Source of the DNA: an uncultured Colwellia sp.
GTDB taxonomy: Bacteria > Pseudomonadota > Gammaproteobacteria > Enterobacterales > Alteromonadaceae
Assembly (NCBI GenBank): GCA_913058395.1
Contig: CAJXQI010000003.1
Coordinates: forward strand, 1-64,000
DNA: 64,000 nucleotides
Direction of reading: 5' to 3'
The stretch's first letter is position 1. Each line of letters opens with the position of its first letter. Below the pieces are notes generated by a model, which searched no databases, was not told where the DNA came from, and worked only from the letters and a program-made list of their open reading frames with translations. Both the position numbers and the translations under genes were made by a program. This document shows, in pieces, positions 34,605 through 44,035 of the stretch.

Positions 34605-36560
34605 TTGAAATTATATATTGCTGAAAAACCCAGTTTAGGCCGCGCTATTGCCGCGGCATTACCAAAACCACAGAAAAACCAAAAAGGCTATATTGAGCTA
34701 AGTAATGGTGACGTGGTGAGTTGGTGTATTGGTCATGTGCTAGAACAAGCTGATCCTGAACAATATGATGAGCAATATAAAAAATGGCAAATGCAGCATT
34801 TACCTATTATCCCCACGCAATGGCAGTTAAAACCGAAAACCCAAACTCGCTCGCAGTTAACGGTTTTACGAAAATTAGTTAAACAAGCGGATGAAATTAT
34901 TCACGCTGGTGATCCTGACCGAGAAGGGCAATTACTGGTTGATGAAGTAATTGATTTCTTAAAAGTATCGAAGACGAAAAAACAGCAAATTAAACGTTTG
35001 TTAATTAGTGATTTAAACTTGCCGGCGGTAAAAAAATCTTTAGCAAACTTGCGCAGCAATCAAGACTTTATGTCTTTGTCTATTTCTGCGCTAGCACGTT
35101 CTCGGGCTGACTGGTTATATGGCTTAAATTTAACTCGCGCCTATACTTTGCAAGGCCAAAAAGCGGGCTTTAATGGCGTACTTTCAGTTGGCCGTGTACA
35201 AACACCTATTTTAGGTTTGGTGGTTAGGCGTCAGCAAGAAATCGACAACTTTATCGCGAAAGACTTTTACGATGTTCATGCCCATTTACAAACCGCCAAC
35301 CAGCAGGCATTTATTGCCAAGTGGCAACCGAGTGAAGCGTGTAAGCCTTATATGGATGAAGAAGGGCGTGTGCTTAATCGTGCACTGGCTGAAAATGTGG
35401 TTAGCAGAATTGAAAACCAACCCACAGAAGTGACTTCGGTTAGCGAACAAGAGAAAAAACAAGCCGCGCCGCTACCTTATAACTTATCTGCCTTGCAAAT
35501 TGATGCAGCAAAAATCTATTCGTTAAATGCAAAATTGGTGTTAGATGTGTGTCAGTCACTGTATGAAAAACATAAGTTAATTACTTACCCGCGCTCTGAT
35601 TGTCGTTACTTACCGACTGACCACCATAGTCAGGCGAAAAGTATTATTTCAATGTTGGCGAACTCCAATGAAAGCTACGGCGCATTTGCCAAAAATGCTA
35701 ATACAGCGCTGAAAAGCAAAGCATGGAATAATGCTAAAGTAAGTGCTCATCACGCGATAATTCCCACCGAAAAATCAGCTACTAATATTTCCTTAAATCC
35801 GTTTGAGAAGAATGTTTATTTTCTGATTGTTCGTCAATACATTGCTCAGTTTTATCCTGCTTATGTCTTTAATCAATCTAAGGTGGAAGTGCTAATTGCT
35901 GGTGGTACATTTTCAGCCAATGCCAAAACGCCAATAGCGCAAGGTTGGAAAGTACTGTTTCAACGTGCGAAAAGTAAAAAAGTGCAAGCCGATGATTCTA
36001 ATCATGGTGCCGAGCAACAGTTAACAGAACAATCATTACCTAAATTAACGCAAGGTGAGCAACTGCATTGTCATCGTGGTGAATTAATTTCGCGGATGAC
36101 ACAAGCGCCTAAGCACTTTACTGATGCCACTATACTGGCGGCGATGACAGGTATTGCCCGTTATGTTACCGATACCAGCATCAAAAAAATGTTACGTGAA
36201 ACTGATGGTTTAGGTACGGAAGCAACCCGCGCTGGCATTATTGATTTATTATTCAAACGTGGCTATTTAGAGCGCAAAGGTAAAAGTATTCATGCAACTG
36301 CTATCGGGAAGTCGTTGATCAACGCACTACCTGTGGCGGCAACGTTGCCAGATATGACCGCACACTGGGAAGCAACGCTGACTAATATTAGTGAAAAAAC
36401 CAGCCGTTATGATGATTTAATCACACCGTTAACTGAAACACTGCACGGCATGATTGCGCAATCAGAACAGCAGTCGTTTGCTGGCCTACCCAAAGTGCCA
36501 TTTAAGCGTAAATCAAAAGCTAAAAAGCGTGTTAGCCGTGCAAAAACTGCTGCAAAGTAA
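34605..36560 (+). CDS. topB: DNA topoisomerase III
   Basis: This 651-residue type IA topoisomerase relaxes and decatenates DNA and helps resolve replication intermediates. The Toprim start KLYIAEKPSLGRAIAAALPKP and HAGDPDREGQLLVDEV, and the catalytic tyrosine in LITYPRSDCRYLP (about residue 327), align with E. coli TopB. The C-terminus is basic (FKRKSKAKKRVSRAKTA). It begins with TTG, with no upstream ATG in frame. It is transcribed alone or with glpK about 100 bp upstream. Confidence 0.95.
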   Translation: MKLYIAEKPSLGRAIAAALPKPQKNQKGYIELSNGDVVSWCIGHVLEQADPEQYDEQYKKWQMQHLPIIPTQWQLKPKTQTRSQLTVLRKLVKQADEIIHAGDPDREGQLLVDEVIDFLKVSKTKKQQIKRLLISDLNLPAVKKSLANLRSNQDFMSLSISALARSRADWLYGLNLTRAYTLQGQKAGFNGVLSVGRVQTPILGLVVRRQQEIDNFIAKDFYDVHAHLQTANQQAFIAKWQPSEACKPYMDEEGRVLNRALAENVVSRIENQPTEVTSVSEQEKKQAAPLPYNLSALQIDAAKIYSLNAKLVLDVCQSLYEKHKLITYPRSDCRYLPTDHHSQAKSIISMLANSNESYGAFAKNANTALKSKAWNNAKVSAHHAIIPTEKSATNISLNPFEKNVYFLIVRQYIAQFYPAYVFNQSKVEVLIAGGTFSANAKTPIAQGWKVLFQRAKSKKVQADDSNHGAEQQLTEQSLPKLTQGEQLHCHRGELISRMTQAPKHFTDATILAAMTGIARYVTDTSIKKMLRETDGLGTEATRAGIIDLLFKRGYLERKGKSIHATAIGKSLINALPVAATLPDMTAHWEATLTNISEKTSRYDDLITPLTETLHGMIAQSEQQSFAGLPKVPFKRKSKAKKRVSRAKTAAK

Positions 36561-36612
36561 AATCATTTTTTATCTACGTAATACAGGACTTTAGTTCTAT
36601 TCAAAATATCGG

Positions 36613-36650
36613 TAAGCTGTTAGTTGACCATTTAATAAGTTAACAGCTTA
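36613..36650. repeat. Inverted repeat upstream of the transglutaminase gene
   Basis: TAAGCTGTTA (36613-36622) is perfectly inverted as TAACAGCTTA (36641-36650) with an 18-base loop. It lies between topB and the next gene. There is no T tract, so it could be a weak topB terminator or a regulator site. Confidence 0.55.
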
Positions 36651-36677
36651 ACGTGTATTACGAATAAGGAAATCAGC

Positions 36678-38873
36678 ATGGTGTTACGCGGCATTATCAC
36701 GATATTTTTGGGCTTTTTTTGCCTTTCACTGCCAGTTTTTGCACAAACGACGAGTATTGGACCCAGTGTTGAAGAGTTATTAGTAAAGCGGGAACTAGCA
36801 ACTAAATCTTTCTCTAGCAGTGCCATTATTTTAAGTCGCCGCGGTGAACTGACTATCGATAAAAACGGTTTTGAAAAGAGCCACTTTTATAACGCTATTT
36901 ATATCGTTGATGAAACAGCTGTTAAAGACTATTCCAAATTAACCAGTGCCTTTAATTCTTACTATCAAGAAAAACAAATTGATTTTGCTCGTGTGATTAC
37001 GCCAGACGGCAAGGTAATTGAGATGCAAGAAGATGCAATTACCCTTGTTTCGTCTAATAACGATGATTATTTTGATGAAGGTAAGCAGTATGAATTTGCC
37101 TTACCTCAGTTAAAAGCTGGCAGCATTATTGAATACCAAGCAACCACACAGCAAATAAAACCCTACATCGATAAAGAGTGGTTTTCGAGTATTAGTTTCC
37201 ATTTTGTTAAGTTTCTACCTAGCGTTAACTGGTTGAGAATTGATCCGGTATTAGAAACGATTAACACCATTACATTACCGAAAGAAACTGACCTTGCTAT
37301 TGTTAATCACAATATTGAAATAACGCCAGAAGTTACACAAAATGCCAACAGTAAAACCTATAAATGGCAATCGAAAAATCAACCAGGCTTAGTGTTAGAA
37401 ATGGAAATGCCAAGCTTAGATGATATTTTGCCGTCAGTGCATTTATCAACGATGAAGCAATGGAGTACGGTGAATAACTGGTTTAACGAACTTTACTTAC
37501 CAACACAAAAAGCAGACTCAAGCGTTGAAGCACTAGCAGCAACTATTTTCAAACCAGGAATGACTGATTTTGAAAAAGTTAAAGGAGTGTTTGAGTATAT
37601 TCAGAAGAATGTTCGCTATATTGGCGCCCATGTTAATCGCGGAGGGTACCAACCTCATTTAGCCAGTGAAGTGCTAAGCCAAGCTTACGGTGATTGTAAA
37701 GACCAAACCGTACTGATTATTGCACTATTAAAACAAGCGGATATTAAAGCGTATCCGGCGATGATTAATACCTATCCGGGTGCAAAATTTAATGACGACT
37801 TACCGATGTTAAATTTTGATCATATGATCACTTACGTAGAAACGAAAACTGATAATTACTGGCTTGATACCAGCGGACAAACCGGAACATTCCCTGGTAT
37901 TAGTCTGAATTTAGAAGATAAAAAAGCCTTTGTTGTTACCGAAGAGTCAGGTGAAATTTTAACGCTACCAGCCACCACCAGTGCTGATAATATTGCAACG
38001 GTAAATATTGGCTTTTCAGTCGATGAAACAGCATTGAATGCCCGTGTTTCGCTTGATTTGGTTGGCCACGTTGAAACCAATTTAAGAAACTTTATGCAGT
38101 TTTCACCTAATGCGTTATCAGCAGCCGAGCAAATTATTTCTCCGCTACTTTTTAATAAACGCATTAGTGATTTTGAAAATTCAGACCCGCTTGATATTGC
38201 TAAACCTTTTACAATGTCAGCCAATTTTAATGACGTTGTTGAAATTACTCCTGAGATAGATAATTTTAGCTATAGCTATGATTTTAGTGCGATATTAAGT
38301 GTATTCACGTCGTTGAATAATCTTGCTCCGGTGGCATCTCGACAGTTCGATTTTTCAATTCTACAGCCGATTACCGTAGTGATTAATTCATACTACCCAC
38401 AAATTTGGACAGGGGCGAAAGTAGGGTTTAGCCAGCCGGCAAAGAATATCGAAAATAAATTCTTTGAATTAACCCACAAAGTAGATGAGAAAAGCGATGG
38501 CGTATACTTAACTTCAACATTTGTTTTACCTAAGCAAGTAATAAAAGTTGATGATTATGCTGACTTTTATCAACAGGTAAATGACTTCTCTGGCCATTCA
38601 CAAAGCTTATTTGTTTATCAAAAACCATCTAAATTAAGTGTTGATAACATAGCCGCTGGGTCTGACACTGCAGGAAAAATTCAGCAAACCAAAAGCTTAT
38701 TAGAAAGCTCACAGTTTGATGAAGCCCTTATTGCTATTCAGGAGGTTATTGCTTCAGATGACAGTAATGGCGAAGCACAGTATTTATTGGGCCTAGCACT
38801 AGGCTTTACTGGTGACGATGCAAATTCTGAATTGGCGTTTGAACGTGCCGAGCAACTTGGCTATCAATTTTAG
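36678..38873 (+). CDS. Exported DUF3857/transglutaminase-like protein with TPR tail
   Basis: This 731-residue protein has a signal peptide (FLGFFCLSLPVFA), a DUF3857 beta domain (about residues 50-250) and a transglutaminase-like core. The core triad is visible as C in YGDCKDQTVL (about 340), H in NFDHMITYVET (about 381) and D in YWLDTSG (about 396). A TPR-like helical hairpin ends the protein (SSQFDEALIAIQEVIA onward). Such proteins occur in many proteobacteria; the substrate is unknown. It is followed after 10 bp by a TPR lipoprotein gene, with which it probably works. Confidence 0.88.
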   Translation: MVLRGIITIFLGFFCLSLPVFAQTTSIGPSVEELLVKRELATKSFSSSAIILSRRGELTIDKNGFEKSHFYNAIYIVDETAVKDYSKLTSAFNSYYQEKQIDFARVITPDGKVIEMQEDAITLVSSNNDDYFDEGKQYEFALPQLKAGSIIEYQATTQQIKPYIDKEWFSSISFHFVKFLPSVNWLRIDPVLETINTITLPKETDLAIVNHNIEITPEVTQNANSKTYKWQSKNQPGLVLEMEMPSLDDILPSVHLSTMKQWSTVNNWFNELYLPTQKADSSVEALAATIFKPGMTDFEKVKGVFEYIQKNVRYIGAHVNRGGYQPHLASEVLSQAYGDCKDQTVLIIALLKQADIKAYPAMINTYPGAKFNDDLPMLNFDHMITYVETKTDNYWLDTSGQTGTFPGISLNLEDKKAFVVTEESGEILTLPATTSADNIATVNIGFSVDETALNARVSLDLVGHVETNLRNFMQFSPNALSAAEQIISPLLFNKRISDFENSDPLDIAKPFTMSANFNDVVEITPEIDNFSYSYDFSAILSVFTSLNNLAPVASRQFDFSILQPITVVINSYYPQIWTGAKVGFSQPAKNIENKFFELTHKVDEKSDGVYLTSTFVLPKQVIKVDDYADFYQQVNDFSGHSQSLFVYQKPSKLSVDNIAAGSDTAGKIQQTKSLLESSQFDEALIAIQEVIASDDSNGEAQYLLGLALGFTGDDANSELAFERAEQLGYQF

Positions 38874-38883
38874 GAGCGCAGCA

Positions 38884-40263
38884 ATGAAAGTTATTTATAG
38901 CAGTTTATTGATAGCGTTACTTAGCGCTTGTGCGAATACCGAAAAAGCGCCAATGACGGCTTTTCCAAAAATGAATACGCCGCAAATGCAACTTGCTAAT
39001 AAAGCACAATTGTATCCGAAAGACACTGTTGCGCTAACTCAGTTAGCTGCTCTGCATCTTAAGCAGTATGAAGCGAGAAAAAACTTATATTCTCTAAATT
39101 TAGTTATTTCTTCTTATGAAGAATTGTTGAAGCGACAACCTTATAACCATGATGTAGTGCTGCAGTTTTACCGTTTAAATCTTTTTAAAGGCATTGCTAC
39201 TAATCGTTATGATATTGAGCACTGGCAAGAGTTTTATCAGCAGCATGCATTCCTAAAAAGTGTTGATTTAGCACCACCTGAATATATGGCAATATTGCTC
39301 GCACCGAGCAATAGTTTGAGCAAAAAGGCTCGTATTAACATACTGAAAGAAACGTTAAAGGCTAACCCTAACTTTGTTAATGGCTACCTTGATCTTATGG
39401 CTATGTATTCACAGCAAGACAAACCTGAAATGTCGTTGTTTTTATTGGAAACGGCTAACAAATACAGTCCTAAAAATATCGACGTTATTGCACCGCTGAA
39501 TGCGTATCGAGTGGAGAAAATATTTGACCAACTATGTGACGCTAATGTTAGTAAACCACTAAATCAAGCATTTGAAGATTATAAATTGTTAGTGAAAAAT
39601 GCCCCTGAAAATCCTTATTTTCATATGCAATTAAGCACTGTTTTACGCTTAATGGGCCGCACGCGTATGTCGTCATTTTCTGCCAAAAAAGCAGCATCGT
39701 TAGCGGAAGATTTTCAAGGACAGTTCGTGGAAGCTCAATTTTGGACAGGTAACAACAAAGCCCTGACAGAATATTTTTCAAGTAAAGAAATGGCAAAGCT
39801 TAATATTGACGATTTGTATCTTGAAATGCTGTTTAATTTAACTAATTTTAATTGGCAACCTGCGGCCAATTTAGTGGATGAATACGTAACTCGCAATGAT
39901 CTGAGTTTTTATGGCGTATTGTACGGTGCATATGCCTATAAGATGTTAGATCAAGAAGAGAAGGCTAAACAGGTTTTATCGAAAGGTATGAGTAAAGTGA
40001 CCATTGAGCCTTGGCAACAGCACATGCTAGATTTTGCTAACCAGAATATTTCTGCCGAAGCTCTTATGAACGCTAGTGAAAATAAATGTAATCAATCAGA
40101 AGCTTACTTCATACAAGGCTTAAGTCAGCTGCAGGCAGGTAAAAATAGCGATTTTCAAAAAAGTATGGAATCAATCGTTAAGCTAAATGTTTATCCATTT
40201 TATGAATATGCTGGTGCAAAAAATATTGTGAAGCGGCTGAAGGCCGCTTCACCTAAAACCTAA
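38884..40263 (+). CDS. TPR-repeat lipoprotein
   Basis: This 459-residue lipoprotein has a signal peptide and a good lipobox, LLSAC, with Cys about residue 14, followed by many helical TPR-like repeats and a few tryptophans. The longest frame opens inside the upstream gene, but AGGAG 8 bases before the ATG at 38884 and the lipoprotein signal fix the start. It is the partner of the DUF3857 gene 10 bp upstream. It probably scaffolds an envelope complex. The family is not named with confidence. Confidence 0.82.
   Translation: MKVIYSSLLIALLSACANTEKAPMTAFPKMNTPQMQLANKAQLYPKDTVALTQLAALHLKQYEARKNLYSLNLVISSYEELLKRQPYNHDVVLQFYRLNLFKGIATNRYDIEHWQEFYQQHAFLKSVDLAPPEYMAILLAPSNSLSKKARINILKETLKANPNFVNGYLDLMAMYSQQDKPEMSLFLLETANKYSPKNIDVIAPLNAYRVEKIFDQLCDANVSKPLNQAFEDYKLLVKNAPENPYFHMQLSTVLRLMGRTRMSSFSAKKAASLAEDFQGQFVEAQFWTGNNKALTEYFSSKEMAKLNIDDLYLEMLFNLTNFNWQPAANLVDEYVTRNDLSFYGVLYGAYAYKMLDQEEKAKQVLSKGMSKVTIEPWQQHMLDFANQNISAEALMNASENKCNQSEAYFIQGLSQLQAGKNSDFQKSMESIVKLNVYPFYEYAGAKNIVKRLKAASPKT
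40230..40250 (+). repeat. Hairpin inside the end of the TPR lipoprotein gene
   Basis: GAAGCGGC (40230-40237) pairs with GCCGCTTC (40243-40250) over a five-base loop, within the last coding codons. It has no T tract after it and lies 18 bp before the convergent DUF885 gene, so it is at best a weak bidirectional terminator. Confidence 0.5.
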
Positions 40264-40267
40264 CTTG

Positions 40268-42133
40268 CTAGGGTTGTAGTGCGAGTGTTTCAGCAATGTA
40301 GTTTTCAACGACCGTTGTTAAAACATTTAGCGGCATAGAGCCATTGCCAATAACTACGTCATGAAAAGCTTTAATATCATAAGCGTCACCAAGCTCATTT
40401 TGAGCTTTTTGGCGCAACTCTAGTATTTTAAGCATACCAGTCATATATGCTGTTGCTTGCCCTGGCCAAACACTATAGCGCGCAATTGCACCAGCAAAGC
40501 CAACATTTTCAATATGAAATTGGTCTGCTTGATTATAACTCCAAGCTTTACTATGAATGCCGGTATCAATTACTAATCTAGCTGCTCTCATTGCTTCAAA
40601 TTGCAAGCGACCTAAGTCACCAATAGCGTCATTTGCGTACCAATTGGCATCTTTTGCTAAACGCTCTGCGTACAAGCCCCAACCTTCAATGAAAGAAGTG
40701 AAGTTACTCTTTTTTCGAAATATAGGTAGGTCGAGTTCATTGGCTAAAGCAATTTGTAAGTGATGTCCGGGCACTGCTTCGTGATAAGCCAGTGTTGGCA
40801 TGGTGGTGTAAGGAGAATTTTGTGATGTATTCGCATAAAAAGCGCCAGGGCGTGAACCGTCATCAGAGCCGGCAATATAATAACCACCAGAAGTACCGCC
40901 AACAACAATGACCTCTTGTTGAGGTAGTACATTAAAAAGCTTGGGAAGTTCAAGATAGGCATTGGCAATTAATGATTCATAAACGGCTTTAGTTTGATTG
41001 GCTGGAATAAGCTCTGCGTCGTTATCTACTCGCGCATAGAGTTGTGCAATGGTTTCGTTTTGTGGGTAGCCCAGTTGATCAAATAAAACTCTCATCTCGC
41101 TATGAATTCTTGATAATTCATCAATGCCTAGTTGATGAATTTGATCTGCGGTTAAATGACCAGAGGTATAATAGTTAAGCGTGAAGTCGTAAAAAGCCTT
41201 ACCACCTGAAAATTGTCCAAAGCCTATTTGGCTTGGCGCTTCATTGGCAAGCGCTGACATTTTACTTGCCAAGCTAGCATATGCCGGAATAACTTTTTCA
41301 TTAATTGTTAGTAGTGCCGTTTTTCGCAAAGTAGCTTTATCAGCAGTGGAAATACTATCTAAAGCAGATAATTGTTGATTAAATGCTTGATAATAGCTAG
41401 TTGCACTTGCGGCTGAATTTGCAATGCTAGCAACTAAACCTTGCGAATAATTCAGTGTTACCGTTGGCTCAATTATACCTGCAGCCTTACGAGCATCGAG
41501 TAACGCTTCTATTTGTTTAAAGCGTCGGTTGAGTTGATTTAACAACGTTAGATAAATATCAGCTTGGGCTTTGTCATTGAATGTGAATGCTTGGGTGAAA
41601 AAGGTTTCTGTACTACCTGGCCAACCGAAAAAGCCATAAGTGGCAGGGTATTCAAAGTCTTTAAAGTCTATCCATTGAATTTTTGATGTTATTTCGGCTT
41701 GATAAACGTCATAAGAAATTTGCTGGCTTTGTGATAGTAATGCCCGATCATAACTTTCTAGTTGCTGCAAAATGACTTGGTATATTGCTTTTGATTGCTC
41801 ATTAAATACGTCTGAAATATTGCTAAGTTGTACGGTGTCGTTATTAATTAAATCGAATAAGCCGTCAGAAATTGAATTCTCGATATTACGTGCACTGGTG
41901 ATCGTAAAAGCTTGCGAGAAAAAATCATCAATGTTGCTAACTTGCAATTGGCTAGTGATTTGCACCAATAGCGTGGCGGTGTCATCTAAAACATAGTCGT
42001 TAACTATTGGCAAGGTTATGCTAGGAGGCGTCACTGTAACCGGTGGTGTAACGGCTACACTATTGCTTGAATTAGAGCCACCACATGCTAATTGTGCCAG
42101 TGAAATCGCTGTTACGAATAATATTTTTTTCAT
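40268..42133 (-). CDS. DUF885 family putative metallopeptidase, exported
   Basis: This 621-residue DUF885 protein has a short signal sequence ending near LAQLACGGS, which may be a lipoprotein site, followed by a threonine/proline-rich linker. The zinc motif HEAVPGHHLQ (about residues 448-457) is the family's HExxPGHH, and the downstream glutamate in FIEGWGLYAE is the expected third ligand. DUF885 members are thought to be dipeptidase- or carboxypeptidase-like, but few have been tested. It is convergent with the TPR lipoprotein and ends four bases from it. Confidence 0.88.
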   Translation of the reverse strand: MKKILFVTAISLAQLACGGSNSSNSVAVTPPVTVTPPSITLPIVNDYVLDDTATLLVQITSQLQVSNIDDFFSQAFTITSARNIENSISDGLFDLINNDTVQLSNISDVFNEQSKAIYQVILQQLESYDRALLSQSQQISYDVYQAEITSKIQWIDFKDFEYPATYGFFGWPGSTETFFTQAFTFNDKAQADIYLTLLNQLNRRFKQIEALLDARKAAGIIEPTVTLNYSQGLVASIANSAASATSYYQAFNQQLSALDSISTADKATLRKTALLTINEKVIPAYASLASKMSALANEAPSQIGFGQFSGGKAFYDFTLNYYTSGHLTADQIHQLGIDELSRIHSEMRVLFDQLGYPQNETIAQLYARVDNDAELIPANQTKAVYESLIANAYLELPKLFNVLPQQEVIVVGGTSGGYYIAGSDDGSRPGAFYANTSQNSPYTTMPTLAYHEAVPGHHLQIALANELDLPIFRKKSNFTSFIEGWGLYAERLAKDANWYANDAIGDLGRLQFEAMRAARLVIDTGIHSKAWSYNQADQFHIENVGFAGAIARYSVWPGQATAYMTGMLKILELRQKAQNELGDAYDIKAFHDVVIGNGSMPLNVLTTVVENYIAETLALQP

Positions 42134-42495
42134 GCAAACCTATCTTATTGGTATTTTATTATTTGTATATAAGTTCTATTAATCATAGATTGATTTTGTA
42201 CTAATTTAATAACCAGCTATAGAAAAGAGGGTGGTGACGATATTCAAAGATATAGTTGAAATTACTCCATCATTAATACTCAGAGCTAGTACATTGTTTT
42301 TACTTGTTAATATATCAATTTCGCCTCTGAAAATGAAATTGAGTGCGACATGTTATCCTCAAATAAATTGTATCAATTCATGACGAATGTCAGTTGCTCT
42401 TTATAGGTGTATGTAAGCAACATTTATCATTGGCACTCGTTATTTCGAAATATTGGCATAGTATTAAGGTAGTGGTAACAACAACTTTATTGATT
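42134..42495. other. Intergenic region without a supported gene
   Basis: About 360 bp of AT-rich sequence between the divergent DUF885 and solute-binding genes. An open frame extends upstream from the solute-binding protein but has no ribosome site or conserved residues. Promoters for both neighbours are expected here; I cannot place them. Confidence 0.55.
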
Positions 42496-43206
42496 ATGCG
42501 TACTATATTATTGTTATGTTTTTGGTTTTTTATTGTTAGTAGTAAGACTTGTAGTGCCAGTGTTGAGCGGCTTTCTTTTTGTTATGAAAGTTGGCGCCCA
42601 TTTGCCTATACAAATGCGTCGGGTAAGATTGCCGGTTTACATATAGAGGCTATTAATCAGGCGCTAGCGCCGTACAATTACCAGCTAACATTTATTGAGT
42701 TGCCATATATGCGCTGTTTAAAAGAAGTGCAAGCTGGAAAAATTGATTTTGCTCTTCATGTAGACGAAACGGATGATGTTTTGTTAATAGATTATCCTAT
42801 TGGTAGTTGGGATTTATTACTCGCATATCAAGCGAAACCTCAAAATGAAGTGATAGCCAAAAAAAGTAAAGACTTAGGTAGGGTCTTAATTGCCCGCGAC
42901 TATAATTACCCACAAGCAGTACTTGATATTTTGTATGAAAATTCAGCGCAAATTCTCAAAAGATCTTATTATATTCGTAACCTACAAGAGGTTAAAAACT
43001 TCTTTTCTTTACTCGAAAAAGGTTTTGTTGATGCTATTTTAATCGATAAAGCATGGGCACTTCATGAAATGTCGCGACAACCCTTAGCCATAGCTTTAAG
43101 TGATCAGGTGTTGTTCTCACAAGCTCAATATATTGGTTATATTGAACAAAATAGTGCCGCCGCCGAAAAAATATTAGATGCGTTGACGGCACATAACAAT
43201 CAATAA
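42496..43206 (+). CDS. Solute-binding-protein-like periplasmic protein (SBP_bac_3 type)
   Basis: This is a protein of about 236 residues with a signal peptide (ILLLCFWFFIVSSKTCSA) and the type-3 solute-binding fold: SFCYESWRPFAYTNASGKIAGLHIEAINQAL, then MRCLKEVQAGKIDFALHV. No ABC permease or kinase domain is attached or nearby, so it may act as a free sensor of amino-acid-like ligands rather than a transporter part. No clear Shine-Dalgarno precedes the ATG at 42496; an upstream start in the same frame cannot be excluded, but the signal peptide supports this one. Confidence 0.7.
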   Translation: MRTILLLCFWFFIVSSKTCSASVERLSFCYESWRPFAYTNASGKIAGLHIEAINQALAPYNYQLTFIELPYMRCLKEVQAGKIDFALHVDETDDVLLIDYPIGSWDLLLAYQAKPQNEVIAKKSKDLGRVLIARDYNYPQAVLDILYENSAQILKRSYYIRNLQEVKNFFSLLEKGFVDAILIDKAWALHEMSRQPLAIALSDQVLFSQAQYIGYIEQNSAAAEKILDALTAHNNQ

Positions 43207-43233
43207 AGAGTTAGTTAGTCGTTATTGATTGTT
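43195..43233. terminator. Candidate bidirectional terminator built from the two stop regions
   Basis: AACAATCAATAA (43195-43206) is perfectly inverted as TTATTGATTGTT (43222-43233). The left arm codes the last residues and stop of the solute-binding protein; the right arm codes the last residues of the GNAT gene. The stem is AT-rich without a long T run, so the terminator role is inferred. Confidence 0.5.
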
Positions 43234-43850
43234 GCAGGGCTAGTTACGAATACCTTAAAAGGTAATGGCTCTTCAAGTGCGCTGTCATCAATGGCGACAT
43301 TGATAAAACCAGACTGTGTAAAGAAGTTGCTTAATGCTTCTTGGTTATTATCCGTTTCAGCTAAATTAAGCGCTTGATAATAAGCTTTGTTTTCTTGCGT
43401 TTCACAATCATCCGCATCAACAAATAAGTGCATAGACATGCTTAATACCGAGATAGATTGTGCTTTCGCGTAATGGTGAGCAATTTCATTGAGTAAAAAT
43501 TTTGCCACACCTTGTTTGCGGAACTCAGGTAGTACACTTATTGCTTCAATCAAGATGTGACTTTTAGCTTTGGCGTCAGTTTTTACTTGTAGCTTTTCTA
43601 CTAAATCAGCAGCAATATTTTGCTTTTTAAAATAAACATTAAGCGGCACTTCCCAGTCAGTTTCACCTTCTTGAGCAAGTAATTCATAGCTTTCGTCAGC
43701 ACCGCGGTGCTTGTTTAATGTAATGATATCAATTTCGGCTTTGGCAATAATTTGGCCATCGTCATTTTTCACATTGATTTCTTGCATCAACTGCCAATCA
43801 AATGCGCTTTTAATTTCTGCTTTGCTAAATTCGGTTGTTAAATTCATCAT
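43215..43850 (-). CDS. GNAT-family acetyltransferase
   Basis: This 211-residue GNAT protein transfers an acetyl group from acetyl-CoA to an unknown acceptor. The acetyl-CoA loop is visible as VLPEFRKQGVAKFLLNEIAHHYA (R/Q-x-x-G-x-A type), preceded by a strand with HILIEAIS and followed by SMSMHLFVDADD; the later NFFTQSGFINV strand completes the fold. There is no signal peptide. It stands alone and converges on the solute-binding gene, whose end it nearly touches. The substrate cannot be inferred. Confidence 0.8.
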   Translation of the reverse strand: MMNLTTEFSKAEIKSAFDWQLMQEINVKNDDGQIIAKAEIDIITLNKHRGADESYELLAQEGETDWEVPLNVYFKKQNIAADLVEKLQVKTDAKAKSHILIEAISVLPEFRKQGVAKFLLNEIAHHYAKAQSISVLSMSMHLFVDADDCETQENKAYYQALNLAETDNNQEALSNFFTQSGFINVAIDDSALEEPLPFKVFVTSPATINND

Positions 43851-44035
43851 ATTTCAGTGCTCTGCTTCACGGTGCAATATCACGTGGCAAAAGCAACTGC
43901 CTTTAGTTTTTTGGAGTAGAAAGTTAAATTTCTGCTCATTGAAATATTATGGCGGCTTTATACCATTACTGTGTCTTGCATGCCAGAAATTGATTTATTT
44001 TTAGGCGTTATGAGGGATACTTTCTATAGGAGGAA

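Noticed and set aside
38812-38883. Extended N-terminus for the TPR lipoprotein
   Set aside because: It lies inside the DUF3857 gene; AGGAG and the lipoprotein signal support the ATG at 38884.
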